Source: Acinetobacter lwoffii (GTDB lineage Bacteria > Pseudomonadota > Gammaproteobacteria > Pseudomonadales > Moraxellaceae). Taken from it: a stretch of DNA of 64,000 nucleotides. This document shows positions 33,292 through 45,657 of this stretch, one piece after another. The notes under the pieces are model-generated. The model ran no database searches and was not told the DNA's origin. It worked only from the letters and a program-made list of their open reading frames with translations. Made by a program: the position numbers and the translations under genes. Each line of letters begins with the position of its first letter. Positions within the stretch are counted from its first letter, which is position 1. Location: positions 806,001 through 870,000 of the forward strand of contig NZ_CP077369.1 of the NCBI RefSeq assembly GCF_019048525.1, given 5' to 3'.

Positions 33292-33632
33292 AGCTCTTTT
33301 AGTAAGATTTAAGATAAGAGATGAATGACCAACGTTGTTCATCTCTTTTTTATTCACTATTTTTAATGTTTTCTCTTCCATTTTCCCCCCTGTATTTTTT
33401 CATCTACGTCTAGATGTTTCTTTAATTCTGTTCTTTTCTATTCATTCGACACATAAGGTCATGAATTACACAAACCCTATATAAGTTTATTTTTTAAACA
33501 GTTGGATGCCTTATTTCATACATTAATTTACAGCGCGCTGTTTCATCCTAAGGCTCTAATACAAGTGTTTTTTAATTTTTGGCAGCCTTGATACGAGTCT
33601 GTTTAATGTTGAACTAGAAAGAGGAAATCCGC
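33292..33632 (+). other. Intergenic region between yheS and the alcohol dehydrogenase
   Basis: 340 bp. It holds a terminator (33317-33351: GAGATGAATGACCAACG / TTGTTCATCTC then T-run) and an AT-rich promoter region. Nothing else is seen. Confidence 0.65.
33317..33351 (+). terminator. yheS terminator
   Basis: Stem AGAGATGAA / TTCATCTCT followed by T5. Confidence 0.8.
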
Positions 33633-34796
33633 ATGCGTGCTCTTACCTATCATGGTGCTCGGGATGTACGAGTTGAATCCGTTCCAGATCCAGTGATTCA
33701 GGAACCAGATGACGTTATTTTAAGGGTGACAGCCACCGCCATCTGTGGCTCAGATCTGCATTTATACCGGGGGAAAATCCCGGCCACTGAAGACGGTGAT
33801 ATTTTCGGCCATGAATTTATGGGAATTGTAGAAGAAGTCGGCCCTGAAGTAACCGAAGTCAAAAAAGGTGACCGGGTGATTATTCCCTTTGTGATTGCAT
33901 GCGGTCACTGTTTTTTCTGTGAACATGAACTCATGGCTGCCTGTGAAAATACCAATACCGGCCGTGGTGCAATTCTCAACAAAAAACAGATCCCACCAGG
34001 GGCAGCTTTATTTGGCTTTAGCCATCTGTATGGTGGTATACCGGGTGGTCAGGCTGAATATGTACGGATCCCCAAAGGCAATGTCGGACCATTTAAGGTG
34101 CCGGGTTCCCTGCCTGATGAAAAAGTATTATTCCTGACTGATATTCTGCCAACCGCCTGGCAAGCAGTGAACAATGCCCAAGTTGGTCGAGGTTCCAGTG
34201 TGGCGATTTATGGTGCTGGCCCAGTCGGTCTGCTGGCTGCTGCCTGTGCGCGGATGCTCGGTGCCGAGCAGATTTTTATGGTCGATCACCATCCTTATCG
34301 TCTGAGTTTCGCACATCAAACCTATGGGGTGATTCCGGTCAATTTTGATGAAGTCGATGCCGCTGAATTTATCATTCAAAATACCACGGGTTATCGTGGA
34401 GTCGATGCCGTCATTGATGCGGTCGGTTTTGAAGCCAAAGGTAGCATGCTGGAAACCGTAATGACCAACCTGAAATTAGAAGGTTCGAGTGGTTCAGCGC
34501 TAAGACAATGTATTGCAGCGGTCCGTCGCGGCGGTGTGGTGAGTGTACCTGGAGTTTATGCCGGTCCAATTCATGGCTTCCTGTTTGGTGATGCCTTTGA
34601 CAAAGGTTTGACCTTTAAAATGGGACAAACCCATGTGCATAATTACTTGCCGCAGTTGCTAGAACATATTGAAAATGGAGATCTGTCTCCAGATCTGATT
34701 ATTACCCATCGCATGAAACTGGAAGATGCTGCGGAAGGTTACCGTATTTTTGATAAAAAGGAAGAAGACTGTCGTAAAGTCATTCTAACACCATAA
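33633..34796 (+). CDS. Zinc-dependent alcohol dehydrogenase (formaldehyde-dehydrogenase-like)
   Basis: 387 aa medium-chain dehydrogenase. Catalytic zinc ligands are Cys38, His60 and Glu61 (GHEF). The structural zinc cluster is Cys90, Cys93, Cys96, Cys104. The NAD-binding turn GAGPVG is at 194-199. The insertion around residues 105-130 and the length resemble glutathione-independent formaldehyde dehydrogenases and related enzymes; the substrate is unproven. Ribosome site AGAGGAAA precedes the ATG. A related 360-aa enzyme lies at 56927-58009. Single gene with its own terminator. Confidence 0.9.
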   Translation: MRALTYHGARDVRVESVPDPVIQEPDDVILRVTATAICGSDLHLYRGKIPATEDGDIFGHEFMGIVEEVGPEVTEVKKGDRVIIPFVIACGHCFFCEHELMAACENTNTGRGAILNKKQIPPGAALFGFSHLYGGIPGGQAEYVRIPKGNVGPFKVPGSLPDEKVLFLTDILPTAWQAVNNAQVGRGSSVAIYGAGPVGLLAAACARMLGAEQIFMVDHHPYRLSFAHQTYGVIPVNFDEVDAAEFIIQNTTGYRGVDAVIDAVGFEAKGSMLETVMTNLKLEGSSGSALRQCIAAVRRGGVVSVPGVYAGPIHGFLFGDAFDKGLTFKMGQTHVHNYLPQLLEHIENGDLSPDLIITHRMKLEDAAEGYRIFDKKEEDCRKVILTP

Positions 34797-34803
34797 ATAT
34801 GAT

Positions 34804-34833
34804 TAAAAAAAAGCGCCGTCAGGCGCTTTTTTA
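34804..34833 (+). terminator. Intrinsic terminator
   Basis: Stem AAAAAAGCGCC / GGCGCTTTTTT with loop GTCA. Confidence 0.9.
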
Positions 34834-35925
34834 TTTTTCATCGTCATTTTATCAATCCTCTTTTTCTTGTTCCTAATCAATATCATTTCAGCGATTCCCT
34901 CCCTCTTTTCTATCGAGTAATAAAAGAAATGCCCGATTTTCAATAATGAAATCAAGAAATAACTCAAAAATGAGAAATAAAAAAGTTAAGCAAAAATCGA
35001 TAAAAGTATGATTTTAAATAAAAATGAAAGTTCACTTGATTATTAAATCAATTATGTAGTTTAGCTACATCTTGAGTTTTTAGTTAACAATATGTTCCAC
35101 GGTAATGATTAGAGAAACTACACTATATTTACAAGTATTTAATTTATAATAATTTTTTATTTTAAAGCCAATCCAAGGAATAGTCTGGTCATACTAGCAA
35201 TATATCGCCAAATCTAGCTTTAAATTTAAAATGCTATTTTAAATTTAAAAACACTTATCCACAAGATAATCGATTTCAAATTTGAATTTAAAATAAAGAA
35301 TTAATACGTGGATTAAAGCTTGCGGAAAAATACTATCTTATTCACATAAAAATTATGGGTAACTTTAGAGTTATCCACATCTCTGATCAGGCTTTCTAGA
35401 TGCTTGAAGCAATATTATTCACGTATTATTTAGCGTATTAGACCAAGTTTCTTATAAGCTATTTAAAATTTAAAATTTAGTTTTAGCAGCTTTTTATTTA
35501 TTTTTGAGATATTGGATCTTCTGAATAGGCGATTTATTATTTTTTAGTCGAATCCACCTAAAGTATTCGATCTGTTTTTATTACACGCATCTTTAAATAC
35601 CACTTTGACTGATCCAGTTTTCACCTAGTGTCGTTAACTGCATGCAAACTTCTCATCGTATAAAGAACGTCTTTCTACCTCACTTTCCTATTCAAAAATT
35701 ATTTTAGAAGTTCTGATGCAGATCATTTTTATAACGATAGATTCACTCCAGATTTCAGGTATTCTCCCGAGTTGGTAATCTCTATACATAAACCCTTTCT
35801 TAGAGTCGATTTGGCTTACTCAACTTGGCTTTTTAAAACCTAAATGAACCCGTTCCATATCTAAAAATCGGTCCAAAATTACTTTATTTTGCCTAGCTCA
35901 CAGGATATGAGTAAAAAAATTGGTC
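34834..35925. other. Gene-free AT-rich tract with DnaA boxes
   Basis: About 1.1 kb with no coding frame. Two perfect DnaA boxes (TTATCCACA at 35255-35263 and 35371-35379) lie among repeats of TTTAAATTTAAAA (35217-35245) and CAAATTTGAATTTAAA (35276-35291), with a further copy near 35463. The same combination recurs in oriC and at 62.4-62.8 kb. See findings. Confidence 0.6.
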
Positions 35926-35957
35926 TAAAAAAAGCGCCTCGAAAGGCGCTTTTTTAT
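35926..35957 (-). terminator. gyrB terminator
   Basis: Stem AAAAAAGCGCCT / AGGCGCTTTTTT around loop CGAA, 22 bp past the gyrB stop. Confidence 0.9.
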
Positions 35958-35978
35958 ATCTGATTTTATCCTGAAGGG

Positions 35979-38459
<2,481 letters not shown>

Positions 38460-38506
38460 CTAGTGAAAAATAGGTCTATCCAAAGATGGGTAAAACTCAA
38501 AAAATA

Positions 38507-39586
38507 TTATTGCACAACTTGAACTGTACCGTTTTCAACACTGAATAACTGATATGAGATAGACAAATCATGTAAGTGCTTTTGTACTGATTCATGGTCT
38601 AAGGTGGTAATAAAAACTTGACTACCAAGTTGGCTCAATCGCTCAATTAAACGTTGTTGTGCGGTTAAATCTAATTCTGCTGTCACATCATCTAATAATA
38701 CCACAGTTTCCTTATTACAAGAATGTAGCATTGCGATTTGCGACAGTTTTAGTGCGATCATCAGCAGCTTTTTCTGCCCGCGCGACAGGATCACATCAGC
38801 ATCCCCCATCGGGGTCTTTAAACGCAAATCTGCGCGATGTGGGCCATATTCGGTATAGCGTCGCTCACAGTCTTTTTCATGCTGGTTGGTCAGATCATTT
38901 AGCAGGCCGGTTTCACTATGAAAGCCCGGACTGTATTCCAGACTGACTTGCAATTCAGGTAATAACTGTTTCAGATCATCTTCAAAAAATGGCTTCCATT
39001 GTTCCACGATGCCGACACGTTGCGAGTGCAGGATTTCACCATATTCACTTAGCATCTGGTTCCACGGTTCTACATCAGACAGACTCAGAAAACGTTTGCT
39101 TTTGAGCAGACTGTTTCGCTGTTTCAGCGCACGAGAATAATATTGCCAGGCATGATAAAACTCTGGTTCCACGTGGAACATCAACCAGTCCAGCAATTGA
39201 CGCCGTGGCTTGGCACCATGATCGATGATATCGGTACTTTGTGGATCAATCAGCTGTAAGGGTAACAGTTTGGCCAGTTGTCCCTGAGTTGCGACCAGAT
39301 CACCATTCACCTTGATCAACTGCTCCCCGCTAGCCATTTTTTGCATGCCAATTTTTTCAGTCGCAGATTGTGCAAACACAATCGCATCCTGTGCGCCATG
39401 CTGGATATAATTTTTGGGAATATGGGTACGGAAAGAACGACCAGCAGCCAGCAAATGAATCGCCTCTAAAATCGAGGTTTTACCTGAACCATTTTGGCCA
39501 TAAAAAACATTAAACGGCTGCAATCCGTGGAGAGCAACCGTCTTTAAATTCCGCACACGCTCAATATGTAAACGCGTAATATGCAT
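38507..39586 (-). CDS. recF: DNA replication and repair protein RecF
   Basis: 359 aa SMC-like ATPase that loads RecA at gapped DNA. Walker A is [15 protein letters not shown] near residue 30, the signature is [14 protein letters not shown] near 270, and Walker B is [12 protein letters not shown] near 305. It lies between dnaN and gyrB, as usual. The gene carries a perfect parS-like palindrome at 39165-39180 inside its coding sequence. Start ATG 39586; it follows dnaN by 28 bp. Confidence 0.97.
   Translation of the reverse strand: MHITRLHIERVRNLKTVALHGLQPFNVFYGQNGSGKTSILEAIHLLAAGRSFRTHIPKNYIQHGAQDAIVFAQSATEKIGMQKMASGEQLIKVNGDLVATQGQLAKLLPLQLIDPQSTDIIDHGAKPRRQLLDWLMFHVEPEFYHAWQYYSRALKQRNSLLKSKRFLSLSDVEPWNQMLSEYGEILHSQRVGIVEQWKPFFEDDLKQLLPELQVSLEYSPGFHSETGLLNDLTNQHEKDCERRYTEYGPHRADLRLKTPMGDADVILSRGQKKLLMIALKLSQIAMLHSCNKETVVLLDDVTAELDLTAQQRLIERLSQLGSQVFITTLDHESVQKHLHDLSISYQLFSVENGTVQVVQ
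39165..39180. promoter_or_regulatory. parS centromere-like site inside recF
   Basis: GGTTCCACGTGGAACA; its reverse complement TGTTCCACGTGGAACC matches the ParB-binding parS sequence reported for pseudomonads. The inner 14 bp are a perfect palindrome. It lies about 3.3 kb from oriC, where chromosomal parS sites cluster. parA and parB are not in the window. Confidence 0.8.
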
Positions 39587-39614
39587 GTCTTATATGAGTA
39601 TCAACAGCCGCGGC

Positions 39615-40763
39615 TTAAACACGCATCGGCATAACGACATAAGTCTGATCGGTATGCGCCGGGTCTTGTACCAAGACAGACTGGTTGGCTTCAGTCATGG
39701 TCATTGACACATCATCGCCATCCAGCACACCAAGTACTTCAATCAGATACTGCGCATTAAATGACATTTCTAGCGGTGAATCGGCATATTGAATCACCAG
39801 ATCTTCAATCGCTTCATCCTGCTCCGGGTTATTCGCACGAAGTTGCAAAGAATCGGCATTGAAGTTTAGAAACACACCACGCAGCTTTTCATTACTTAAA
39901 ATCGCTACACGTTGCAAAGATTGCTTGAACACATCATGCGCGATCATCACCACTTTGTCGCCACCACGTGGAATCACACGGCGATAATCCGGGAACTTAC
40001 CATCAATCAGCTTGGTAGTGAAACGTACGATAATATCCGCCTGCTCCTTGTCACGGCTTGACATATTGATGGTCACATTGAGCAGTTCACGACCAATCAA
40101 TAAAGATAATTGCTCATCTTCAACGCTGAGCAGACGCTGTAATTCTGCAACTGCCTTACGTGGCACAATCGCCTGAATCGGTTGTGTTGCAGTAGATTGA
40201 GCCACTGTTTCACACAGTGCCAAACGGTGGCCATCGGTGGTCACAGCACGCAACTGATTGGCATCAATTTCCAACAAAGTACCGGTCAGATAAAAACGTA
40301 CATCCTGAACTGCCATGGCAAAAGCAGTTTTTTCGAACAGGCGTTTAAGTTCACGCTGTGTCACCGTTACTTGCGTGCCTTGGGTGTTTTCAGTGTTCAG
40401 TAATGGATAATCATCAGCAGGCAATGTCCCCAATACAAAACGGCTGTTGCCCGATTTAAGGATACAGCGCTGATCTTCAGTAATATGTAAATCCACCAAT
40501 GCCGCTGAAGGAAGTGACTTACAGATATCAATCAGCTTACGTGCAGGAACTGTGGTCTCACCTTCCTGCAAACATGCACCTTCAGCCAGTGCTGTACTCG
40601 CCACCAGTTCGACTTCCAGGTCGGAACCGGTCACGGTCAATGCTTGCGCAGTCACCTGAATTTTCAGGTTAGACAGGATATTCAAGGTATGGCGACGTTC
40701 AACCGCTCCTACGACATGTGAGAGAACATTCAGTAAGCTTTCTTTCGCGATTTTTAAACGCAC
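39615..40763 (-). CDS. dnaN: DNA polymerase III sliding clamp, beta subunit
   Basis: 382 aa. Three repeated clamp domains, starting MRLKIAKESLLNVLSHVVGA and ending DQTYVVMPMRV, where the C-terminal MPMR(L/V) is conserved and lines the partner pocket. It tethers polymerase III to DNA. The length is slightly above E. coli DnaN (366 aa), as in other Acinetobacter. Gap of 109 bp after dnaA. Confidence 0.98.
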   Translation of the reverse strand: MRLKIAKESLLNVLSHVVGAVERRHTLNILSNLKIQVTAQALTVTGSDLEVELVASTALAEGACLQEGETTVPARKLIDICKSLPSAALVDLHITEDQRCILKSGNSRFVLGTLPADDYPLLNTENTQGTQVTVTQRELKRLFEKTAFAMAVQDVRFYLTGTLLEIDANQLRAVTTDGHRLALCETVAQSTATQPIQAIVPRKAVAELQRLLSVEDEQLSLLIGRELLNVTINMSSRDKEQADIIVRFTTKLIDGKFPDYRRVIPRGGDKVVMIAHDVFKQSLQRVAILSNEKLRGVFLNFNADSLQLRANNPEQDEAIEDLVIQYADSPLEMSFNAQYLIEVLGVLDGDDVSMTMTEANQSVLVQDPAHTDQTYVVMPMRV

Positions 40764-40872
40764 GGTGCATTCCTCTAAAGCTGAAGATTAATATAGAAAA
40801 AGTGATTTTTTTGACGGTTTACTATGCGGCAAAAGCAGCCGCATAGCAAGAATAGAATTTGAGCGATTTAGG

Positions 40873-42249
40873 TCAACTTTGCAATAGACGTTGCAGGTTT
40901 TTATAGTCTTCGTTAAAGATCGGATCTTCTTCCCGCAGGCTCTGTACTTTCTCGCAGGCATGCATCACGGTACTGTGATCACGCCCCCCAAAAGCCATGC
41001 CAATTTCCGGAAAACTGTCGCCTGTTAATTCACGTGCCAGACCCATCGCCAGCTGACGTGGGCGGGCATAAATCCGAGTGCGTTTTGGACCGACCAGTTC
41101 TTTCAATGGAATCCGGAAATATTCACTGACCACACGCTGAATGTTTTCAGTACTGATGGTACGGGCACGAATTGCCAGCACATCTTTTAAAGATTCACGC
41201 ACTACATCCAGATCAATTGGTGTGCCTTTAAAACGTGAAATCGCTACCACTTTATTCAGCGCACCTTCCAGCTCACGCACGTTAGCCACCACCTGCTGGG
41301 CAATAAACAGCGCACAGTTACGAGGTAAATCAACCTGATTGCTTTCGGCTTTTTTCAGCAAAATTTCAATTCGGGTTTCAATATCTGGTGGTTCAACCCC
41401 GACCGACAACCCCCAGGAAAAACGTGAAACCAGACGTGGATCGAGTTCGGTTAGCTCTTTAGGATAACGATCTGAAGTCAGAATGATCTGTTTGGACTCG
41501 TCCAGAAGTGCGTTAAAGGTGTAGAAAAACTCGACTAGACTGGCTTCTTTACCGGCCAGCAAGTGAATATCATCAACCAGTAATAAATCCAGAGAACGGC
41601 AGTTTTTCTTAAACTCTTCGACTTTGCCCTGCTGCAACGAACTGACAAAATCCTGCACAAAACTTTCTGCAGTCATGTACATGACTCGGGCATTCGGCTT
41701 GGCCTGCAACAATGCATTGCCCACAGCCTGCATCAAGTGGGTTTTACCCAGACCGGTCGGACCATATAAAAATAACGGGTTGTGCTGTGAAGCACCCAGC
41801 TGGGTCAGTACCTTGCGACAGGTTTCTGCCGCCATCTGGTTAGATCGGCCTTCCACAAACAGCGAGAAGGTAAACAATGGATTCAACTGACGTCTACGGC
41901 TATTTTTGCCGCTGTCTTCTTTTTCTTTCTTCGGTTTCGGCACCGGCATCGGTGTCGAAGTCAATGCCGCCGTCGTAGTCGCCGGTTGTTCACTGGCAGA
42001 TAAAATCGCCCCTGGACGTGAATCGACCAAAATTTCGACCTTGCGTACCCGTCCTTCAGACAATTGCTCTGCCAGAATCGTGATCAGTTCCAGATGATGT
42101 TCTTGAATGTAACGCGTCCAGTAAGGATTAGGTGCATACAAACGCAAGCTGTCTTCCAGCTCTTCTGCAACCAATGGGCGAATCCACATTGTAAAGACAT
42201 TTCCAGAGAGCTCTTGTCGCAGGCGATTTAAGCAGTCCGTCCAAAGCAT
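40873..42249 (-). CDS. dnaA: Chromosomal replication initiator DnaA
   Basis: 458 aa. Domain I (residues 1-80, with FTMWIRPL), a short variable domain II rich in Thr, Pro and Lys (85-118), the AAA+ domain with Walker A GPTGLGKT (163-170) and Walker B LLLVDDIHLL, and the C-terminal DNA-binding domain with the signature GGRDHSTVMHACEKV. It binds the boxes in the adjoining oriC and starts the dnaA-dnaN-recF-gyrB cluster, reading away from oriC. Confidence 0.98.
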   Translation of the reverse strand: MLWTDCLNRLRQELSGNVFTMWIRPLVAEELEDSLRLYAPNPYWTRYIQEHHLELITILAEQLSEGRVRKVEILVDSRPGAILSASEQPATTTAALTSTPMPVPKPKKEKEDSGKNSRRRQLNPLFTFSLFVEGRSNQMAAETCRKVLTQLGASQHNPLFLYGPTGLGKTHLMQAVGNALLQAKPNARVMYMTAESFVQDFVSSLQQGKVEEFKKNCRSLDLLLVDDIHLLAGKEASLVEFFYTFNALLDESKQIILTSDRYPKELTELDPRLVSRFSWGLSVGVEPPDIETRIEILLKKAESNQVDLPRNCALFIAQQVVANVRELEGALNKVVAISRFKGTPIDLDVVRESLKDVLAIRARTISTENIQRVVSEYFRIPLKELVGPKRTRIYARPRQLAMGLARELTGDSFPEIGMAFGGRDHSTVMHACEKVQSLREEDPIFNEDYKNLQRLLQS

Positions 42250-42840
42250 CTGAATCCCCTATTCATTCCATTGTTCATTCAAAAAAGATGACCGCGACCA
42301 AAAGCGGGTCGCCATTCTAACCAAGTTATCCACATCTGTCATGGCAATTTCCACAAAAACTGTGCAAAAAGAAATCACCATGCATAAAATTAAATTTAAA
42401 ACCCAGTGTGGATAAGTTTACCCGCAAGCTGTGGATAAAATATATCATAAAGTTATCCACAAAGTATAAAATTAATAGAAACAGTTTTATCCACAATATA
42501 AGTTAATGTTTAAATAAATAAAAAGTGGCTTATCCATAGAAAAAGCGCTCCCTAATAGTAATAAATTTAAATTTATAAATTTGAATTTATTTATAAGATC
42601 ACTGGTTTTTGTGGATAACTCAAAAAACTTCAAATTTAAATTCAAAACCGTAAGTTAAATTTAAACTCTGGATAACATGTGGATAACTTTGTTGATAGAG
42701 TTGTTAATAACTTATATATCTTTATATAACAATAACTTAATTTGTGATTAACTTAAGTTGAACTATTTTTTATTCAGTTCTCTGAACAACTAGGGTCTTT
42801 ATATTTTTTGATCTTATTTGAAAAGAAAACCGCTTTTGCA
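42250..42840. other. oriC: Chromosomal replication origin oriC
   Basis: The dnaA-rpmH gap contains seven perfect DnaA boxes (TTATCCACA or complement): 42326-42334(+), 42407-42415(-), 42430-42438(-), 42453-42461(+), 42487-42495(+), 42610-42618(-) and 42678-42686(-). One-mismatch boxes are at 42530 (TTATCCATA) and 42667 (TCTGGATAA). The stretch 42700-42770, with only A/T and few Cs or Gs (ATATCTTTATATAACAATAAC), is a likely unwinding element beside the last boxes. Palindromic AATTTAAATT-type repeats lie at 42390, 42562-42590, 42631 and 42655. Confidence 0.92.
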
Positions 42841-42869
42841 TTGACAGCTCAAGCAATGAGCACTAAAAT
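42841..42869 (+). promoter_or_regulatory. Promoter of rpmH-rnpA
   Basis: TTGACA (42841-42846), 17-bp spacer, TAAAAT (42864-42869). Near-consensus sigma-70, about 40 bp before the rpmH ATG. Confidence 0.85.
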
Positions 42870-42909
42870 CGCGGACCTTCATAGAAAGATCATTTTTTGG
42901 AGTTTCAAT

Positions 42910-43044
42910 ATGAAACGTACATTCCAACCGTCTGAATTAAAGCGTAAGCGTGTTCATGGTTTCCGTGCTCGTATGGCTACTAAAGCTGGTCGTCAAGTAT
43001 TAGCTCGCCGTCGTGCAAAAGGTCGTCATAGCTTAACTGTTTAA
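42910..43044 (+). CDS. rpmH: Ribosomal protein bL34
   Basis: 44 aa, [20 protein letters not shown] onwards to GRHSLTV, the highly conserved very basic L34. The open frame extends upstream to 42808, but the ATG at 42910 with GGAG eight bases before it is the known start, and the promoter at 42841-42869 lies inside the longer frame. Confidence 0.97.
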
Positions 43045-43073
43045 TCAGTTACGCTAAGACGATTTTGGGTGTT

Positions 43074-43466
43074 ATGACAAAACTTTATAGTTTTGGCACA
43101 GAGTTGCGATTACGCTGTGCTGCCGATTATAAAGGTGTCTTTGATGGTGCGCTTTTTAAAGTGCATCAACCCCATTTCTTATTTCTTGCAAAACATTCCG
43201 AACTGCCAAATAGCCGTTTGGGTTTAGTTGTTGCCAAGAAGAAAGTGCGACGTGCACACGAAAGAAATCGAGTAAAACGACTTGCTCGCGAAAGTTTTCG
43301 CCTGCATCAACAGCAATTAGATGACCTAGACATTGTAATCATGCCGAAAATGGGTGTTGAAGCAGTGCCTAATGCAGAATTGCACCAGCAATTACAATTT
43401 GCCTGGCAGAAACTTAACCGTCTCGCCAAAAAGCATTCAAAAATAGCCCCCTCCCCACAAAAGTAG
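43074..43466 (+). CDS. rnpA: Ribonuclease P protein component
   Basis: 130 aa basic protein that assists the RNase P RNA in trimming tRNA 5' ends. The hallmark is [21 protein letters not shown] (the RNR motif, around 58-77). I start at ATG 43074, 29 bases after rpmH; a TTG three codons upstream is the only alternative. Operon with rpmH and yidD. Confidence 0.95.
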   Translation: MTKLYSFGTELRLRCAADYKGVFDGALFKVHQPHFLFLAKHSELPNSRLGLVVAKKKVRRAHERNRVKRLARESFRLHQQQLDDLDIVIMPKMGVEAVPNAELHQQLQFAWQKLNRLAKKHSKIAPSPQK

Positions 43467-43475
43467 AGTTGGCCA

Positions 43476-43796
43476 ATGGTACGTTTACTGCATTGGTTGA
43501 TCCGTTTCTATCAGATTGCGATTAGTCCTCTTCTTGGACCGCGCTGTCGTTATATTCCAACTTGTTCTCAATATTCCTTGGAAGCAGTCCAGATGCATGG
43601 CGCTGGGCGTGGAGTGTGGCTGGCTACTAAACGTATTTGCCGTTGTCATCCGTGGGGGGGCTCGGGATATGATCCTGTTCCCTCAAAAGCGATTCGTTTT
43701 ATTTCATTTCAGCAAATAGATTCTCAAACGCTTCACGTTGCTGTACCCTTTCGTGATCGTTTATTGAACCAAAATCACTCTCACCACTTGGGGTAA
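43476..43796 (+). CDS. yidD: Membrane protein insertion efficiency factor YidD
   Basis: 106 aa. Starts with an amphipathic segment ([20 protein letters not shown]), followed by the conserved [15 protein letters not shown] and [15 protein letters not shown] motifs with their three or four cysteines. It helps YidC insert proteins and lies 9 bp after rnpA and 5 bp before yidC. Confidence 0.95.
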   Translation: MVRLLHWLIRFYQIAISPLLGPRCRYIPTCSQYSLEAVQMHGAGRGVWLATKRICRCHPWGGSGYDPVPSKAIRFISFQQIDSQTLHVAVPFRDRLLNQNHSHHLG

Positions 43797-43801
43797 TACA
43801 T

Positions 43802-45565
43802 ATGCAACAATGGGCCAGGATTGCAATTCTCGGAGCCATGTTTGTTGTCGCATATTTGCTCATTTTGGCGTGGCAAAAAGATTATGGAAATGCTGAAACA
43901 AAACCGCAGCAGGAAACTGCTGTTGTTTCGCATGACGTATCTGCAGATTTGCCAAATGGTCAGACGGCTACAGTTGCCTCTGATCTGCCACAAGCAAATG
44001 TGCCAGCACAGCAAGCCACGGATGCCACAGCACCTGTAAGTCAGCAGCTTATTTCAGTACAAACTGACCTTTATCATCTTTGGATCAATCCGAAGGGTGG
44101 TGATATTGTTCGTATTGAATTACTCAATCATGACAAGAACAAAGACAGCGATGAACCTTTCGTCATGCTGGAAAGCGATGCGAAACGTACTTATGTCGCC
44201 CAGTCTGGCCTGATCGGTCTGAATGGACCGGACAGCAGCCGTAACGGCCGTCCAATGTATGAGCTGGAAAAAACTGCTTATACCCTGGCAGATGCGAAAA
44301 CAGTCAAATCCAAAGATGGTGAAAACCTGAAAGTATTGTCTGTACCGCTAGTGTTTAAAACCGCTGACGGGATTGAGATCATTAAGACCTTCAATTTCAC
44401 TGAAGGTGAATATCCGGTCGTGGTAAATCACAAAGTGGTTAACCGCAGTGGCCAGACCTGGCAAGGCCAGATGTTCGGTCAGATCAAACGCGATAACTCG
44501 GAAGATCCAGGCAAGTCCGATCAAGGGATCTTCACGCTGGGAACATTCCTCGGCGGTGCATGGGGTACCCCGGACGAGCAGTACAACAAGCTTAAATTCG
44601 ACAACTTTGTTGAAGAAAAAGTCAGTACTGAAGCGACAGGTGGTTGGGTGGCAATGGTACAGCACTACTTTGTCAGTGCATGGGTTCCAGGTCAGCTGAA
44701 GTTGACTCAAGGCAATGGCGAAGCTTATAGCGCCAAGCTTGAATCACGTAAATCAACCGATAACATGAACATCATTGGTTTTACCTCACCGACCTTCAAT
44801 GTGCCTGCAGGTACAGTGGCTGAAATTGATGCGACTTTCTATTCAGGTCCAAAAATCCAGTCAGAACTGAAAGATTTGGCTGCGGGTTTAAACCAGACCG
44901 TTGATTATGGCTGGTTATGGCCAATTGCGAAATTACTGTTTGTCGGTCTTGAGTTCTTCCATGGTCTGGTGGGTAACTGGGGCTGGGCAATTATTCTGTT
45001 GACCATCCTGGTGAAACTGATCCTGTGGCCATTGTCGTCGAAGAGCTATCGCTCTATGGCGAAAATGCGGGTGATTGCGCCAGAAATGCAACGCATGAAA
45101 GAAGAGTTCGGTGAAGATCGCATGCGCTTCTCTCAAGAAATGATGGCATTGTACAAACGTGAACAGGTCAATCCGCTTGCCGGCTGTTTACCACTGTTAT
45201 TACAAATGCCGATTTTCCTGGCCTTGTACTGGGTATTGATGGAATCTGTGGAACTGCGTCATGCGCCATGGATGCTGTGGATTCAGGATTTGTCTTCAAT
45301 GGATCCTTGGTTCATTCTGCCGTTGTTGATGGGCTTGACGATGTATATCCAACAGTCGTTAAATCCACAACCGACGGATCCAATGCAGGCAAAAGTCTTC
45401 AAGTTTATGCCGATTATCTTTACCGTATTCTTGTTGTTCTTCCCGGCAGGCTTGGTTCTGTACTGGATCGTCAACAACTTGATCACGATTCTGCAACAAA
45501 CTTTGATTAACAAGTCTGTTACCAAAGATCGCGCGAAACGTGATGAGGTTACTCCAGTCAACTAA
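43802..45565 (+). CDS. yidC: Membrane protein insertase YidC
   Basis: 587 aa. One N-terminal transmembrane helix (residues 5-25), a large periplasmic beta domain (about 60-345), and the conserved five-helix insertase core. The core includes WGWAIILLTILVKLILWPLSSKSYRSMAKM and PLAGCLPLLLQMPIFLALYWVL. It inserts Sec-dependent and Sec-independent proteins into the inner membrane. Last member of the rpmH-rnpA-yidD-yidC operon; a terminator follows. Confidence 0.97.
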   Translation: MQQWARIAILGAMFVVAYLLILAWQKDYGNAETKPQQETAVVSHDVSADLPNGQTATVASDLPQANVPAQQATDATAPVSQQLISVQTDLYHLWINPKGGDIVRIELLNHDKNKDSDEPFVMLESDAKRTYVAQSGLIGLNGPDSSRNGRPMYELEKTAYTLADAKTVKSKDGENLKVLSVPLVFKTADGIEIIKTFNFTEGEYPVVVNHKVVNRSGQTWQGQMFGQIKRDNSEDPGKSDQGIFTLGTFLGGAWGTPDEQYNKLKFDNFVEEKVSTEATGGWVAMVQHYFVSAWVPGQLKLTQGNGEAYSAKLESRKSTDNMNIIGFTSPTFNVPAGTVAEIDATFYSGPKIQSELKDLAAGLNQTVDYGWLWPIAKLLFVGLEFFHGLVGNWGWAIILLTILVKLILWPLSSKSYRSMAKMRVIAPEMQRMKEEFGEDRMRFSQEMMALYKREQVNPLAGCLPLLLQMPIFLALYWVLMESVELRHAPWMLWIQDLSSMDPWFILPLLMGLTMYIQQSLNPQPTDPMQAKVFKFMPIIFTVFLLFFPAGLVLYWIVNNLITILQQTLINKSVTKDRAKRDEVTPVN

Positions 45566-45587
45566 GTTGTACGGATAGGCTGAATAA

Positions 45588-45625
45588 ATCCGCTTAAGAT
45601 GGTAATCTTAGGCGGATTTTTTTTG
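45588..45625 (+). terminator. yidC operon terminator
   Basis: Stem AATCCGC-TTAAGAT / ATCTTA-GGCGGATT, then T8. Confidence 0.85.
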
Positions 45626-45657
45626 GCTGTACTTTTGAGTCTTTGCAGGTGAATTTT

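Noticed and set aside
35091-35104. TGTTCCACGG as part of a parS
   Set aside because: The right half of the palindrome is missing.
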